This document shows positions 54,160-63,757 of a DNA stretch of 64,000 nt, piece after piece (position 1 is the first letter of the stretch; each line of letters begins with the position of its first letter). Both the position numbers and the translations under genes were made by a program. Below the pieces are notes generated by a model. It did no database searches and was not told the origin of the DNA. It saw nothing but the letters and a program-made list of their open reading frames with translations. Origin of the DNA: Microbacterium salitolerans (GTDB taxonomy: Bacteria; Actinomycetota; Actinomycetes; Actinomycetales; Microbacteriaceae); assembly GCF_019720895.1 (NCBI RefSeq), contig NZ_JAHKSH010000003.1, forward strand, positions 594,148 to 658,147. Direction: 5' to 3'.

Positions 54160-55431
54160 GTGATCGATCCCGCACTTCTCCGTGAGAACCCCGAGGCCGT
54201 CAAGCAGTCGCAGATCGCGCGCGGCAGCTCGCCCGACGCGGTCGACGCCGCGATCGCCGCCGAGGCGTCTCGCCGCTCGGCGCTCACCGCGTTCGAAGAG
54301 CTGCGCGCCGAGCAGAACGCGTTCGGTAAGACGGTGGCGAAGGCGCCGAAGGACGAGAAGGCGGCGCTCGTCGCGCAGGCGAAGGAGCTCGCCCAGCGCG
54401 TGAAGGATGCGCAGGCCGCGTCCACCGCGGCGGAGCAGGCGTACCGCTCGGCGATCGACCAGATCCAGAACGTCGTCATCGAGGGCGTCCCCGCCGGCGG
54501 CGAAGAGAACTTCGTCACCATGCGCGAGGTCGGCGACATCCCGACGTTCGACTTCGCGCCGCGCGACCATCTGGAACTCGGCGAGATGCTGGGTGCGATC
54601 GACATGGATCGCGGGGCGAAGGTCTCGGGCGCGCGCTTCTACTTCCTCAAGGGCGTCGGCGCCCGGCTCGAGATCGCGCTCATGAACTACGCGCTGAACA
54701 TGGCGCTCGAGAACGACTTCACGCCGATGATCACCCCGACGCTCGTGCGTCCCGAGGTCATGGCCGGCACGGGCTTCCTCGGTGCCCACGCCGACGAGAT
54801 CTACCACCTCGAGGAAGACGACCTCTACCTCGTGGGCACGAGCGAGGTGGCGCTCGCCGGGTACCACCAGAACGAGATCGTCACGTTCCCCGAGACCGGA
54901 TCCCTCAAGTACGCGGGCTGGTCGACCTGCTATCGCCGCGAGGCGGGCTCGCACGGCAAGGACACGCGGGGCATCATCCGCGTGCACCAGTTCAACAAGC
55001 TCGAGATGTTCCTCTACTGCCGCCCCGAGCAGGCCGAGGCCGAGCATGCGAAGCTGCTCGCGCTGGAAGAGGAGATGCTCACGTCGCTCGGCCTCGCGTA
55101 CCGCGTGATCGACGTCGCGGCGGGCGATCTCGGCTCGAGCGCCGCGCGCAAGTACGACACCGAGGCGTGGGTGCCGACGCAGGGCGCCTTCCGCGAGCTG
55201 ACGTCGACGTCCAACTGCACGACCTATCAGGCTCGTCGTCTCGACATCCGTCACCGTCCGGAAGGGGGCGGCAAGACGCAGCCGGTCGCGACGCTGAACG
55301 GCACTCTCGCGACGACCCGCTGGCTCGTGGCGCTTCTCGAGACGCATCAGCGCGCCGACGGATCCGTCGTGGTGCCCGAGCCGCTCCGGCCGTACATGGG
55401 CGGTCTCGAGGTTCTGGAGCCCATCGCATGA
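54160..55431 (+). CDS. serS: Seryl-tRNA synthetase
   Basis: 423 residues from GTG 54160. N-terminal coiled-coil arm that binds the tRNA-Ser variable arm (about 25-100), class II motif 2 in [13 protein letters not shown] then [12 protein letters not shown], motif 3 in [15 protein letters not shown]. Charges tRNA-Ser; two tRNA-Ser genes lie 1-2.5 kb downstream. No ribosome site but a TAGACT -10 six bases upstream, so leaderless. Confidence 0.97.
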   Translation: MIDPALLRENPEAVKQSQIARGSSPDAVDAAIAAEASRRSALTAFEELRAEQNAFGKTVAKAPKDEKAALVAQAKELAQRVKDAQAASTAAEQAYRSAIDQIQNVVIEGVPAGGEENFVTMREVGDIPTFDFAPRDHLELGEMLGAIDMDRGAKVSGARFYFLKGVGARLEIALMNYALNMALENDFTPMITPTLVRPEVMAGTGFLGAHADEIYHLEEDDLYLVGTSEVALAGYHQNEIVTFPETGSLKYAGWSTCYRREAGSHGKDTRGIIRVHQFNKLEMFLYCRPEQAEAEHAKLLALEEEMLTSLGLAYRVIDVAAGDLGSSAARKYDTEAWVPTQGAFRELTSTSNCTTYQARRLDIRHRPEGGGKTQPVATLNGTLATTRWLVALLETHQRADGSVVVPEPLRPYMGGLEVLEPIA

Positions 55432-56312
55432 CGCGAGCCGGAGCGCGCTCCGAATCGGATCCATCGAGGGGAGCACCGGCACCGGGCTCGCGTCCGGACT
55501 CCCTGCTCATCGCGCTCGACATCGACGGCACGGTGCTGCTCGAGGACGAATCCTTCAGCCCTGGCGCGCGCGAGGCCGTGCGCGGGGCGGTCCGCGGCGG
55601 GCACATCGTCACGCTCGCGACGGGACGCAGCTGGGAGGCGACGCACCCCGTGCTCGGCTGGCTCGGTCTCACTCCGGCGTACGTCGTCTGCGCCAACGGC
55701 GCGACGATCATGGAGCGCGACGTCACGCAGGAGACCGACTACCGCCGCCACACGATCGAGACGTTCGACGCGACGGCGGTCCTGTCGCACCTCGAGCAGC
55801 ACCTGCCCGACGCGAACTACATGGTCGAGCTCGGCGACGGCACACGGCTGTTCAACACCTTCATGGATGACTGGGATCTGTCGCGCCCGAACGCCCGCCG
55901 CGCCACGATCGCCGAGATGAAGGGGCTCCCGGTCACGCGCGTCGTGGTCGTCTCGCCCGAGCACGACAACGTCGAGTTCGTCGGCTTCGTCGAGCGCATG
56001 GGGCTGCAGCAGGTCTCGTACGCGGTCGGCTGGTCGGCGTGGCTCGACATCGCCCCGCAGGGCATCGACAAGTCGACGGCGCTCGAGCAGGTGCGCGAGA
56101 TGCTCGGCGTCGAGCGGGAGCGTGTGGTCGTCATGGGCGACGGACGCAACGACGTGCAGATGCTCGACTGGGCGCGTCGCGGCGGCGGAGCCGCGGTCGT
56201 GATGGGGCAGGCCGTGCCGGAAGTGCTCGAGCACGCCTCGCAGACGACGGGCACAGTGCACGAGGGCGGCGTGGCGCAGGCGCTGCGGGCCGTCGGCGCC
56301 GTGGGGGAGTGA
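55428..56312 (+). CDS. Cof-type HAD hydrolase
   Basis: 294 residues. HAD motifs: [10 protein letters not shown] (nucleophile Asp), [25 protein letters not shown], with a C2 cap between. Probably a sugar- or cofactor-phosphatase. ATG overlaps the serS stop by 4 bp, so cotranscribed with serS, a common pairing in actinobacteria. The first 25 residues are a disordered extension. Confidence 0.93.
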   Translation: MTRAGARSESDPSRGAPAPGSRPDSLLIALDIDGTVLLEDESFSPGAREAVRGAVRGGHIVTLATGRSWEATHPVLGWLGLTPAYVVCANGATIMERDVTQETDYRRHTIETFDATAVLSHLEQHLPDANYMVELGDGTRLFNTFMDDWDLSRPNARRATIAEMKGLPVTRVVVVSPEHDNVEFVGFVERMGLQQVSYAVGWSAWLDIAPQGIDKSTALEQVREMLGVERERVVVMGDGRNDVQMLDWARRGGGAAVVMGQAVPEVLEHASQTTGTVHEGGVAQALRAVGAVGE

Positions 56313-56383
56313 GCACACCTTCATCGGATTCGCATATGTGCCTCTCAGTGCGGTGCGTCACAATCGACGACACCAACCTCGGC

Positions 56384-56389
56384 TAGACT
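56384..56389 (+). promoter_or_regulatory. -10 element of tRNA-Ser(TGA)
   Basis: TAGACT, 30 bp before the tRNA 5' end. No good -35. Confidence 0.5.
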
Positions 56390-56419
56390 CGTGCGCTGTC
56401 GGCGGGCTCCCCCGTCGAA

Positions 56420-56504
56420 GGAGGGTTGTCCGAGCGGCCGAAGGAACTGGTCTTGAAAACCAGCAAGCAGAAATGCTTCGTGGGTTCGAATCCCACACCC
56501 TCCG
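56420..56504 (+). tRNA. tRNA-Ser(TGA)
   Basis: 85 nt, class II with a long variable arm (GCAAGCAGAAATGCTTC type hairpin). Acceptor GGAGGGT/ACCCTCC, anticodon loop CTTGAAA giving TGA, discriminator G; CCA not encoded. Confidence 0.96.
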
Positions 56505-56536
56505 CTGAGTAGGCCGGTCCGCCGGAAAGGACGCGT

Positions 56537-57787
56537 GTGAGCAGAACTCCGAACCATGGTGTGCGTGGGCCGATCGCGCGCCACACCAGACTGCGTTCGC
56601 CCGGTTTCCTCGCGCAGTCTCTGAAGGCGATCGCGTTCGTCGTCTCGGCGGCGTTCGTCGCCGTCGTCGGAGTCGGTGCGTACGCCTACACCGACCTCAC
56701 GAGCACACTGCAGGGCAATGCCGTCACGCTCGACGGGCAGGACACGGCGCCTCCCGAGGTCGACGTGCTGCCGAATCAGGCGGTCAACATTCTGCTCACA
56801 GGCGTCGACAAGTGCGAGTCCGACCTGCTCGACGATTTCGGCGGACGGTGCACCCCCGAGATGGCCGAGGCGCAGAAGGACTCCTACTCGGGCGTCCTCA
56901 ACGACGTCAACATGGTTCTGCACATCTCGCCGGAGCCGCGCCGCGTCACGGTGATCAGCATCCCGCGCGACATGATGACCGAGCGCCCGGCGTGCCAGGA
57001 CGCCGACGGCGAGCCGACGTATCCGGCGACCGCCGCGGCCTTCAACGAGTCGTACGGAACCGGCGGTCTCCCCTGTGTCGTGAACACGGCAGAGGAGCTC
57101 ACGGGGCTCGATATCGACCACGCCGCGATGATGACGTGGGGCGGCGTCATCGACATCACGAACGCCATCGGCGGCGTCGACGTCTGCGTCGCCGAGGCGA
57201 TCTCCGACCCGATCCACACGGGCCTCGAGCTCGATGCGGGCGAGCATACGCTCGAGGGCATGACCGCGCTGCAGTTCCTGCGCGTGCGCACGGGCGTGGG
57301 CGACGGATCCGACCTCTCCCGCATCAGCAATCAGCAGGTCTACATGGGCTCTCTCGTGCGCAAGCTCGTGAGCGAGGAGACGCTGACCGACGTCGGCGCT
57401 CTCGTGAGGCTCGCGAACGCGGTCGTCGACAACGCGACGGTGTCGACGGGCCTCACCGACCCGATGGCGATGGTGCAGATCGCGAGCGCCGCGTCGAGCG
57501 TGCCGCTCGCGGACTACGCGTTCATCCAGTTCCCGGCGATCGACTACGCGCCGGACCCCAACAAGGTCGCACCCGACGAGGCCGCGTGGGAGCAGGTGCG
57601 CGCCGCCCTCGAGGCGAACCAGCCGCTCGACCTCGGCACGCCCGAGCCGACGGAGACACCCGCTCCGACGGACGACGTCGCGCCGACGCCGACCCCCACG
57701 CCGACCACGGTCCCGCTTCCGAGCAACCTGAGCGGCTCCAATGCCGACCAGGCGACGTGCTCCAACCAGGAGTCGGCGCTCTTCTGA
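56537..57787 (+). CDS. LCP (LytR-CpsA-Psr) family wall-polymer transferase
   Basis: 416 residues. One membrane helix (about 30-52), then the LCP domain: LLTGVDK, the SIPRDMMTERP motif with conserved Arg, and FLRVRTGVGDGSDLSRISNQQ. Such enzymes attach lipid-linked polymers to peptidoglycan outside the cell. The C-terminal Pro/Thr tail (about 360-416) is low complexity. Unlike typical LCPs an insertion with two Cys (CESDLLDDFGGRC) follows the first strand. GTG 56537 with GGAAAGGA upstream. It may anchor the exopolysaccharide of the 16-29 kb operon (inference). Confidence 0.92.
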   Translation: MSRTPNHGVRGPIARHTRLRSPGFLAQSLKAIAFVVSAAFVAVVGVGAYAYTDLTSTLQGNAVTLDGQDTAPPEVDVLPNQAVNILLTGVDKCESDLLDDFGGRCTPEMAEAQKDSYSGVLNDVNMVLHISPEPRRVTVISIPRDMMTERPACQDADGEPTYPATAAAFNESYGTGGLPCVVNTAEELTGLDIDHAAMMTWGGVIDITNAIGGVDVCVAEAISDPIHTGLELDAGEHTLEGMTALQFLRVRTGVGDGSDLSRISNQQVYMGSLVRKLVSEETLTDVGALVRLANAVVDNATVSTGLTDPMAMVQIASAASSVPLADYAFIQFPAIDYAPDPNKVAPDEAAWEQVRAALEANQPLDLGTPEPTETPAPTDDVAPTPTPTPTTVPLPSNLSGSNADQATCSNQESALF

Positions 57788-57795
57788 CACGCCGT

Positions 57796-57825
57796 TTCGA
57801 CGTGAGGTCAGCGAACAGGTAACAT
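57796..57825 (+). promoter_or_regulatory. Promoter of tRNA-Ser(GCT)
   Basis: TTCGAC (57796-57801), 18-bp spacer, TAACAT (57820-57825); tRNA starts 30 bp later. Confidence 0.45.
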
Positions 57826-57855
57826 GGACGAACGTGCCTGCGGGAGCGGGTACCT

Positions 57856-57944
57856 GGAGACGTGCCGGAGCGGCCGAACGGACTTCACTGCTAATGAAGG
57901 GTCGGGCTAAAACTCGACCGGGGGTTCAAATCCCCCCGTCTCCG
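57856..57944 (+). tRNA. tRNA-Ser(GCT)
   Basis: 89 nt, class II. Acceptor GGAGACG/CGTCTCC, anticodon loop CTGCTAA giving GCT, long variable arm (GGGTCGGGC..CTCGACC), discriminator G. Confidence 0.96.
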
Positions 57945-57950
57945 CCGATC

Positions 57951-57985
57951 GAAAGCCCCCGGTTCACCGGGGGCTTTCTTCGTTC
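57951..57985 (+). terminator. Rho-independent terminator after tRNA-Ser(GCT)
   Basis: 12-bp GC stem GAAAGCCCCCGG/CCGGGGGCTTTC (57951-57978) with a TTCA loop, followed by TTCGTTCT. Confidence 0.9.
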
Positions 57986-58128
57986 TCGGCGTGCACGTGG
58001 TGTGCTCAGTTGCGCTCGTTATCCTCGTCTGCGGGCGCTCCGTGCGCCCACGAAAGGCTGTGCATCTACCGGCCGCCGGCACCTCCGGCGGACAGCGGCG
58101 GCACCCACCGCTCACCGTGGAGGTGTCC

Positions 58129-59376
58129 ATGTCACTCATCGATGTCGTCGAGACGCGGCCGGATCAGAGGGTCTCGCTTCTCCGATCCGTCGGGCTCGCG
58201 TACTTCCTCGTCGCGTTCGTCGCGCGCCTTCCCTACGCGATGATGGTCGTCGGCGTCCTCACGGTCGTCTCATCCGCACGGGGATCCATCTCCGAGGGCG
58301 GCCTGAGCTCGGCAGCCGTCGGCATCGGCACGGCGTGCTTCGGAGCACTGCTCGGTGCCGCGGCCGATCGCTTCGGGCAGCGTCGCGTGCTCCTGCTCCT
58401 CGCGTTTGCGAACTCTGCCCTGATGCTGCTGTTCGCGGCCGCGGTCTACAGCGATGCGTCCGTCGGCGTGGTGCTCGCCGCGGCGTTCGGCATCGGCGCG
58501 ACCGCGCCCCAGGTGGCACCCATGTCGCGCGCGCGGCTCGTCGGCGTCATCGCCGAGAAGATCGCCCCGAACCGTCGGGAGCGCACGGTCTCGTCGACCA
58601 TGGCCTACGAATCGGCCGCCGACGAGACCGTGTTCGTCCTCGGCCCGTTCCTCGTGGGGATCCTCGCGGCTGGAATCGCGCCGTGGGCGCCGCTCGTCGG
58701 CGCAGCCGTCCTGACACTCGCGTTCGTGAGCGCGTTCGCTCTGCACCCGACGGGCCGACGGGCTCGCGTGGATCACGCGGACGCGCGTCCGGCATCCTCC
58801 GTGCGCGACCTGTTCCGCGCACGGATTCTCGTGATCGTCGTCGGCATGTTCGGAGTGGGCGCCTTCTTCGGCACGACGCTCACGTCGCTCACCTCGTTCA
58901 TGACCGATCGCGGCGACGGCGAGAGCGCCGGCGTCCTGTACGGGATCATGGGGATCGGATCCGCCGTGCTGGCGCTCGGCGTCTCGATTCTTCCGCCGCG
59001 GTTCACGCCCCGCGCGAGGTGGATCGTGTTCGGCGCGATCATGGTCGCGGGAAGCGTGCTCGTCGCGGCGGCCGGCGATGTGGCCGCGATGGCGATCGCG
59101 CTCGGGCTCGTCGGCATCGGCGTCGGTCCGACGCTCGTCACCCAGTACAGCTTCGGCGCCGCGCACAGCCCGTCCGGGCGCTCGACGACGGTCATGACGA
59201 TGCTCGGGTCGAGCCTGATCGTCGGGCAGTCGCTGGGGTCCGCCGTCGCAGGGCAGGTGGCGGAGAGCGCTGGAACGGGATGGGCGGTGCTCCTTCCCGG
59301 CGTTGCGGCGGCGCTCGTCCTGGTGGCCGGCATCGTCAACGCATGGCTCGGCAGCGCGGCTCGCGTCGGCGCCTGA
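58129..59376 (+). CDS. MFS transporter
   Basis: 415 residues, twelve transmembrane helices in two halves. The inter-helix 2-3 motif GAAADRFGQRR is the MFS A-motif. No substrate signature; an efflux pump (DHA type) is the most usual form. ATG 58129 with GGAGGTGTCC just upstream; the longer frame to 57991 overlaps only non-coding sequence. It ends 71 bp before the iron operon and is not coupled to it. Confidence 0.88.
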   Translation: MSLIDVVETRPDQRVSLLRSVGLAYFLVAFVARLPYAMMVVGVLTVVSSARGSISEGGLSSAAVGIGTACFGALLGAAADRFGQRRVLLLLAFANSALMLLFAAAVYSDASVGVVLAAAFGIGATAPQVAPMSRARLVGVIAEKIAPNRRERTVSSTMAYESAADETVFVLGPFLVGILAAGIAPWAPLVGAAVLTLAFVSAFALHPTGRRARVDHADARPASSVRDLFRARILVIVVGMFGVGAFFGTTLTSLTSFMTDRGDGESAGVLYGIMGIGSAVLALGVSILPPRFTPRARWIVFGAIMVAGSVLVAAAGDVAAMAIALGLVGIGVGPTLVTQYSFGAAHSPSGRSTTVMTMLGSSLIVGQSLGSAVAGQVAESAGTGWAVLLPGVAAALVLVAGIVNAWLGSAARVGA

Positions 59377-59428
59377 TCGCCCGGAGCGCCGGCGCCGTGT
59401 GACGTCGGTGTTCTCACGCGTTCGCAGG

Positions 59429-59447
59429 TGAGGTTAGGCTTACCTTC
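59429..59447 (+). promoter_or_regulatory. DtxR/IdeR-type iron box, overlapping a leaderless promoter
   Basis: TGAGGTTAGGCTTACCTTC matches the DtxR consensus (TTAGGTTAGGCTAACCTAA) at 15 of 19 positions. It contains TAGGCT (59435-59440), a likely -10, and ends right before the ATG at 59448. Iron-loaded DtxR bound here would block transcription, so the ABC operon should be induced by iron starvation. Confidence 0.8.
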
Positions 59448-60296
59448 ATGACTGCCGATCGTGTCGCCCTCCGCGCGCACCGCGTGTGCATGGGGTATGG
59501 CCCCGTCGACGTCGTGCGCGACGCCGAGATCTCCCTCGAACCCGGCGCCGTCGTCGGTCTGGTGGGCCCGAACGGATCCGGCAAGTCGACGCTCCTGCGG
59601 GGCCTCGCCCGCCTGCAGGGGATCCGCGAAGGGGAGATGCTCGTCGACGGCGGCCGCGACGCGCTCGCCGTCACGTCGCGCGAGTTCGCCCGCATGGTCG
59701 CGATGCTCGCGCAGAGCAGGCCCGTGCCATCGGGCGTCACCGTCCGCGACGTCGTGGAGTTCGGCCGGCACCCGCATCGTCGAGGATGGCGTGGGCGAGA
59801 CGAGGACGGCGCCCGGTTCGTGGACCATGCACTCGACCTCACGGGGATGACGTCGCTCGCGGACGCGCTGGTCGACTCGCTCTCGGGCGGCCAGCTGCAG
59901 CGCGCCTGGTTCGCGAGCGCCCTGGCGCAGGACACGGGCGTCCTGCTGCTCGACGAGCCGACGAACCACCTCGACCTGCGCTACCAGATCGAGACGCTCG
60001 AGCTCATGCGATCGCTTGCGGACGACCACGGCGTCGCTGTCGGCGTCGTCCTGCACGACCTCGACCAGGCGGCCGCGATCGCCGATCAGCTCGTCGTGCT
60101 GTCGCGCGGGCGGGTGGTGGCGTCCGGCGATCCGGCCGACGTGCTGACGAGCGCCCTGCTGAGCGACGTCTACGAGATCGACATCGAGGTCGAACACGGC
60201 GCGGACGGTCGCGCCCCACGGATCCACGCGCCGCGCATGCGACTGCGGCGCACCACCGCGGCGGCGGGCGCCGCCGCGCACAAGGAGGACGCATGA
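59448..60296 (+). CDS. Iron-siderophore ABC transporter ATP-binding protein (FecE/FepC type)
   Basis: 282 residues. Walker A VGPNGSGKSTLLRGL, ABC signature LSGGQLQRAWFA, Walker B VLLLDEPTNHLDL and H-loop VVLHDLDQA. The motif set and the long C-terminus match FecE/FhuC. First gene of the iron operon. Probably leaderless; overlaps the next gene (ATGA). Confidence 0.93.
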   Translation: MTADRVALRAHRVCMGYGPVDVVRDAEISLEPGAVVGLVGPNGSGKSTLLRGLARLQGIREGEMLVDGGRDALAVTSREFARMVAMLAQSRPVPSGVTVRDVVEFGRHPHRRGWRGRDEDGARFVDHALDLTGMTSLADALVDSLSGGQLQRAWFASALAQDTGVLLLDEPTNHLDLRYQIETLELMRSLADDHGVAVGVVLHDLDQAAAIADQLVVLSRGRVVASGDPADVLTSALLSDVYEIDIEVEHGADGRAPRIHAPRMRLRRTTAAAGAAAHKEDA

Positions 60297-61288
60297 ACAG
60301 GACTGCCGTTGGAGCGATGGGAGCGATCGCGGTGTGCGCGCTCGCCCTGACCGGGTGCGGGGCGACCGAAGCTCCCGTCGAGGCGAGCGAGGGCGACGGA
60401 TCCGGAGGCGAGGCGATCACGATCGTCGATGCCCGCGGAGAAGAGGTCGTGCTGCCCGACGGCCCCGCGGAGACGGTGGTCGCGCTCGAGTGGAACCAGG
60501 CGGAGCTCGTCGTCACGCTTGGTGGCGAGCTCACGGGCCTCAGCGATGTCGACGGCTACACGAGCTGGGTCGGCGAGGCCGCTCCGCTGCCGAACGAGCC
60601 GACCGATGTCGGCGTGCGCTCCGAGCCGAGCATCGAGGCGGTGTCGGAGCTCGAGCCCGATCTCATCGTCGGCAGCATGCGGTCGATCCCCGACGAGGCG
60701 ATGGAGCAGATGGAGCGCATCGCGCCCGTCGCCCTCTTCACGGGGGCCGACGCCGCGGATCCGCTCGGCACGGTGCGCTCGGACTTCGAGACGATGGCGA
60801 CCCTCCTCGGGGAGGAGGAACGCGGCGCCGAGGTGCTCGCCGAGATGGACGAGACGCTCGCGGCGAACGCGACGCGGATCGAGGAGGCGGGCCTCGCCGG
60901 TACGCCGATCGTGTTCGCGTCGCCGTACGCGGACGGGGCGAACGTCACGATCCGCATGCACGGTCCGGGATCGTCGGCGCAGGCCGTCGCCGCGGAGCTC
61001 GGCCTCACCGCGGCCTGGGACGACGACGGGGATGAGGGATACGGGCTGTCGAACACCGATCTCGAGGGGCTCACGACGCTGCCCGATGACACCGAGTTCC
61101 TCTACTGGGACAACGCCGACGAGGAGGACGTCGTCGAGACATCGCTCGCGGGAAGTGCGGTGTGGGAGAGCCTCGCGTTCGTCGAAGACGGGCGTGTGCA
61201 CCCCGCCGCCGTTGGGATCTGGGCATACGGCGGACCGGAGTCGATGATGGCCTGGAGCGACGACATCGTCCGCATCCTCGGGGCCTGA
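60293..61288 (+). CDS. Siderophore-binding lipoprotein (FecB/FhuD type)
   Basis: 331 residues. Lipobox LTGC (Cys22). Cluster of TroA/FhuD fold: GPAETVVALEWNQAELVVTLGG, EPDLIVGSMRSIPDEAMEQME and DTEFLYWDNADEED. Catches ferric siderophore outside and hands it to the permease. ATG 60293 overlaps the ATPase stop; the permease starts 3 bp after its stop. Confidence 0.93.
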   Translation: MNRTAVGAMGAIAVCALALTGCGATEAPVEASEGDGSGGEAITIVDARGEEVVLPDGPAETVVALEWNQAELVVTLGGELTGLSDVDGYTSWVGEAAPLPNEPTDVGVRSEPSIEAVSELEPDLIVGSMRSIPDEAMEQMERIAPVALFTGADAADPLGTVRSDFETMATLLGEEERGAEVLAEMDETLAANATRIEEAGLAGTPIVFASPYADGANVTIRMHGPGSSAQAVAAELGLTAAWDDDGDEGYGLSNTDLEGLTTLPDDTEFLYWDNADEEDVVETSLAGSAVWESLAFVEDGRVHPAAVGIWAYGGPESMMAWSDDIVRILGA

Positions 61289-61291
61289 CCG

Positions 61292-63454
61292 GTGACGGGC
61301 GACACGGCGACGACGACTCCGCCGCGCACGGATTCGAGCCATCTCGCTCCGCCACGCGGGCGCGGCCTCCCCGTCGTCGCGGTGGCGGGTGAGGAGCCCG
61401 CCGTTCCGCGCGGGTGGTCGTCCGCGGCGATGATCGCCGCGGCGTCCCTCGTTCTGGTGTGGCTGCTCGTCGCCGTCGTCGCCCATCTCACGCAGGGCAC
61501 CGCGGATCTGGACCTCGCTGCGCTGTGGGGCATCGTGACGGGGGAGGGCACCTCGCAGGACGCCGCCGTGGTCGCGGAGTCGCGCGTGCCGCGACTGCTG
61601 GCGGCGCTCGCCGTCGGATCCGCGCTGGGCGCGTCGGGAGCCACGATGCAGGCCGTCGCCCGCAACCCGCTCGCCTCGCCCGACACGACGGCCGTCAACG
61701 CCGGCGCACATCTCGCGGTCACGATCGCGGCAGTGCTCGGCGCCACGCTCAGCCCGTTCGCGGGTGTGGGCGTGGCGTTCGTCGGGGGACTCACGGGCGC
61801 CGCCGTCGTCATCGCGCTGTCGTCGGGGAAGGACGCCTCGCCGATCAGGCTCGTGCTCGCCGGATCCGCGATCACTCTCGGGATCTCGTCGATCACGTCG
61901 GCGCTGCTGCTCGTGTTCCCCTGGCGCACGCAGAACCTCTTCTCCTGGGGCGCGGGATCCCTCGCGCAGAACGGCTCGCAGACGGTGCTCGCGCTCGCGC
62001 CGATCGTGATCGCCGGCATCGCGGCCATCATCGTGTTCGGTCGGCGACTCGACCTGCTCCAGCTCGGCGACGACGCGGCGCGTTCGCTCGGCGTCAACGT
62101 GTGGGCGACACGCGTGGTCTTCATCGTGCTGTCGGTCCTTCTCGCCGCCACGGCGGTGTCGATCACGGGGCCGATCGGCTTCATCGGCCTGTGCGCGCCT
62201 GTGCTCATGCGCGTGCTCGCCCGATGGGTGCGGCCGATGCGCCGCCACCGGATCCTCGTCGCGATGAGCGCCGTGGCGGGTGTCGCGCTCGTGCTCACAG
62301 CGGACGTCGTGCTGCGCGCCGTCGTGCCGGGCGGATCCCAGGTGACGATTCCGACGGGCGTCGTGACAGGGCTCATCGGCGCGGTCTTCCTCATCGCCCT
62401 CGCGCAGACCGTGCGCACTGGGGTCTCGTCGGAGGCGCTCGCGGCGATGCGCACGGGCACGCGAATCGGACGGCGCGCGCCGGGGATCGTCATCGCCGCA
62501 AGCGGCGTGGTGCTCGTCGCGGTGGTCGTCGCCGGCGCTCTGCTCGGCGACGCACCGCTCCTCCTCGGCGACGTCGCGCACTGGTTGCAGGGCGTCGCCT
62601 CCGTGCACGTGCAGATCGTGCTGGAGACCCGGGTCCCGCGCGTTCTCGCCGCGGCGCTCGCGGGCGCATGCCTGGCCGTGGCGGGCTGCCTTGTGCAGAC
62701 GGTCACACGCAACCCGCTCGCGGATCCCGGCGTCCTCGGCATCTCGGGAGCAGCGGGGCTGGGGGCCGTGGCGGTGATCGTGACCGCGCCCGAGGTGGGA
62801 TTCGCGCAGACGCTGCTCGGAGCGCTCGCGGGGGCGAGCGTGGCGGCGGTGGTCGTCTTCGTGCTCGGATCAGGCCGTCAGGCGGGCCCCGCGCGCACCG
62901 TTCTCGTCGGCGTCGGCACGGGGGCGGCCGCGGGCGCGCTCACGACGCTGCTCATCGTTCGCACGGATCCCTTCAACCAGACGATGGCGATCACCTGGCT
63001 CGGCGGATCCACGTACGGCGCGTTCCTCGAGCATCAGCTGCCGATGGTCGCGGCCCTCCTGGCGGCGGGCGTCGTGCTCTCGCGCTCGTCCCGCGACCTC
63101 GACCTCGTGCAGTTCGACGACACGACACCCCGCACGCTGGGGATCGATCTCGGGCGCACGCAGGTCCTGCACATCGCGATCGCGGTCGTGCTCACGGCGG
63201 TGGCGACGGCGTCGGTCGGCGTGATCTCGTTCGTCGGGCTCGTCGCCCCGCACGCGGCGCGGCTCATGATCGGGAAGCGGCACGCGACGGTGCTCCCGCT
63301 CGCGGCCGTGCTGGGCGCACTCCTCGTCGTGACAGCTGACCTGGTGGGCCGTACCGCGATCGCGCCGGCACAGCTGCCCGCGGGGCTCGTCACCGCGGTG
63401 ATCGGAACCCCGTACTTCGTCTGGCTGCTCTGGCGCATGCGCGCGGGGCGCTGA
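61292..63454 (+). CDS. FhuB-like fused siderophore ABC permease (two FecCD domains)
   Basis: 720 residues from GTG 61292, twice the usual permease length. Two FecCD repeats, about 45-385 and 400-715: each has ESRVPRLLAALAVGSALGASG or ETRVPRVLAAALAGACLAVAG, then ARNPLASPDTT / TRNPLADPGVLGI and VISFVGLVAPH-type sequence. One chain thus gives both halves of the membrane channel, as in FhuB. About 18-20 transmembrane segments. Last gene of the operon. Confidence 0.94.
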   Translation: MTGDTATTTPPRTDSSHLAPPRGRGLPVVAVAGEEPAVPRGWSSAAMIAAASLVLVWLLVAVVAHLTQGTADLDLAALWGIVTGEGTSQDAAVVAESRVPRLLAALAVGSALGASGATMQAVARNPLASPDTTAVNAGAHLAVTIAAVLGATLSPFAGVGVAFVGGLTGAAVVIALSSGKDASPIRLVLAGSAITLGISSITSALLLVFPWRTQNLFSWGAGSLAQNGSQTVLALAPIVIAGIAAIIVFGRRLDLLQLGDDAARSLGVNVWATRVVFIVLSVLLAATAVSITGPIGFIGLCAPVLMRVLARWVRPMRRHRILVAMSAVAGVALVLTADVVLRAVVPGGSQVTIPTGVVTGLIGAVFLIALAQTVRTGVSSEALAAMRTGTRIGRRAPGIVIAASGVVLVAVVVAGALLGDAPLLLGDVAHWLQGVASVHVQIVLETRVPRVLAAALAGACLAVAGCLVQTVTRNPLADPGVLGISGAAGLGAVAVIVTAPEVGFAQTLLGALAGASVAAVVVFVLGSGRQAGPARTVLVGVGTGAAAGALTTLLIVRTDPFNQTMAITWLGGSTYGAFLEHQLPMVAALLAAGVVLSRSSRDLDLVQFDDTTPRTLGIDLGRTQVLHIAIAVVLTAVATASVGVISFVGLVAPHAARLMIGKRHATVLPLAAVLGALLVVTADLVGRTAIAPAQLPAGLVTAVIGTPYFVWLLWRMRAGR

Positions 63455-63573
63455 CCAGACACGACACGCCCGGGGGTGGCCAGGAGTTGGCGTCGGGTTC
63501 ATCCCCGCGTAATGTAATCCCTTGTCGCCGCCAAGCGGTGAGGTTGAGTCGGAAGACTCCCCATCCCAGGCCG

Positions 63574-63589
63574 TGTGACACAAATCACA
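63574..63589 (+). promoter_or_regulatory. CRP/GlxR-type palindrome
   Basis: TGTGACACAAATCACA: both half-sites match TGTGA-N6-TCACA exactly. Lies 156 bp before the rRNA -35. No known gene of the CRP family is in the window. Confidence 0.55.
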
Positions 63590-63729
63590 AGTTCTTCAGT
63601 TCGGATCCCTGGCTTCCAGTTGGGACTCAGGTTCGGGTCTGTAGGTTTGTGGCTTGTCTTCCTCGTTTCGAGTTCGTGAAGATCTCGGCACGGTCGGATG
63701 GCTTCTTCGGGAGCTACGGCGTGTCGGAT

Positions 63730-63757
63730 TTGACAGCGAGAAACAGGGTGATAAGAT
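63730..63757 (+). promoter_or_regulatory. rRNA operon promoter
   Basis: TTGACA (63730-63735), 16-bp spacer, TAAGAT (63752-63757); the strongest sigma-70-like promoter in the window. Confidence 0.8.

Noticed and set aside
56420-57944. Island inserted between the two tRNA-Ser genes
   Set aside because: The only gene between them is an LCP protein common in this position; no repeat or integrase.
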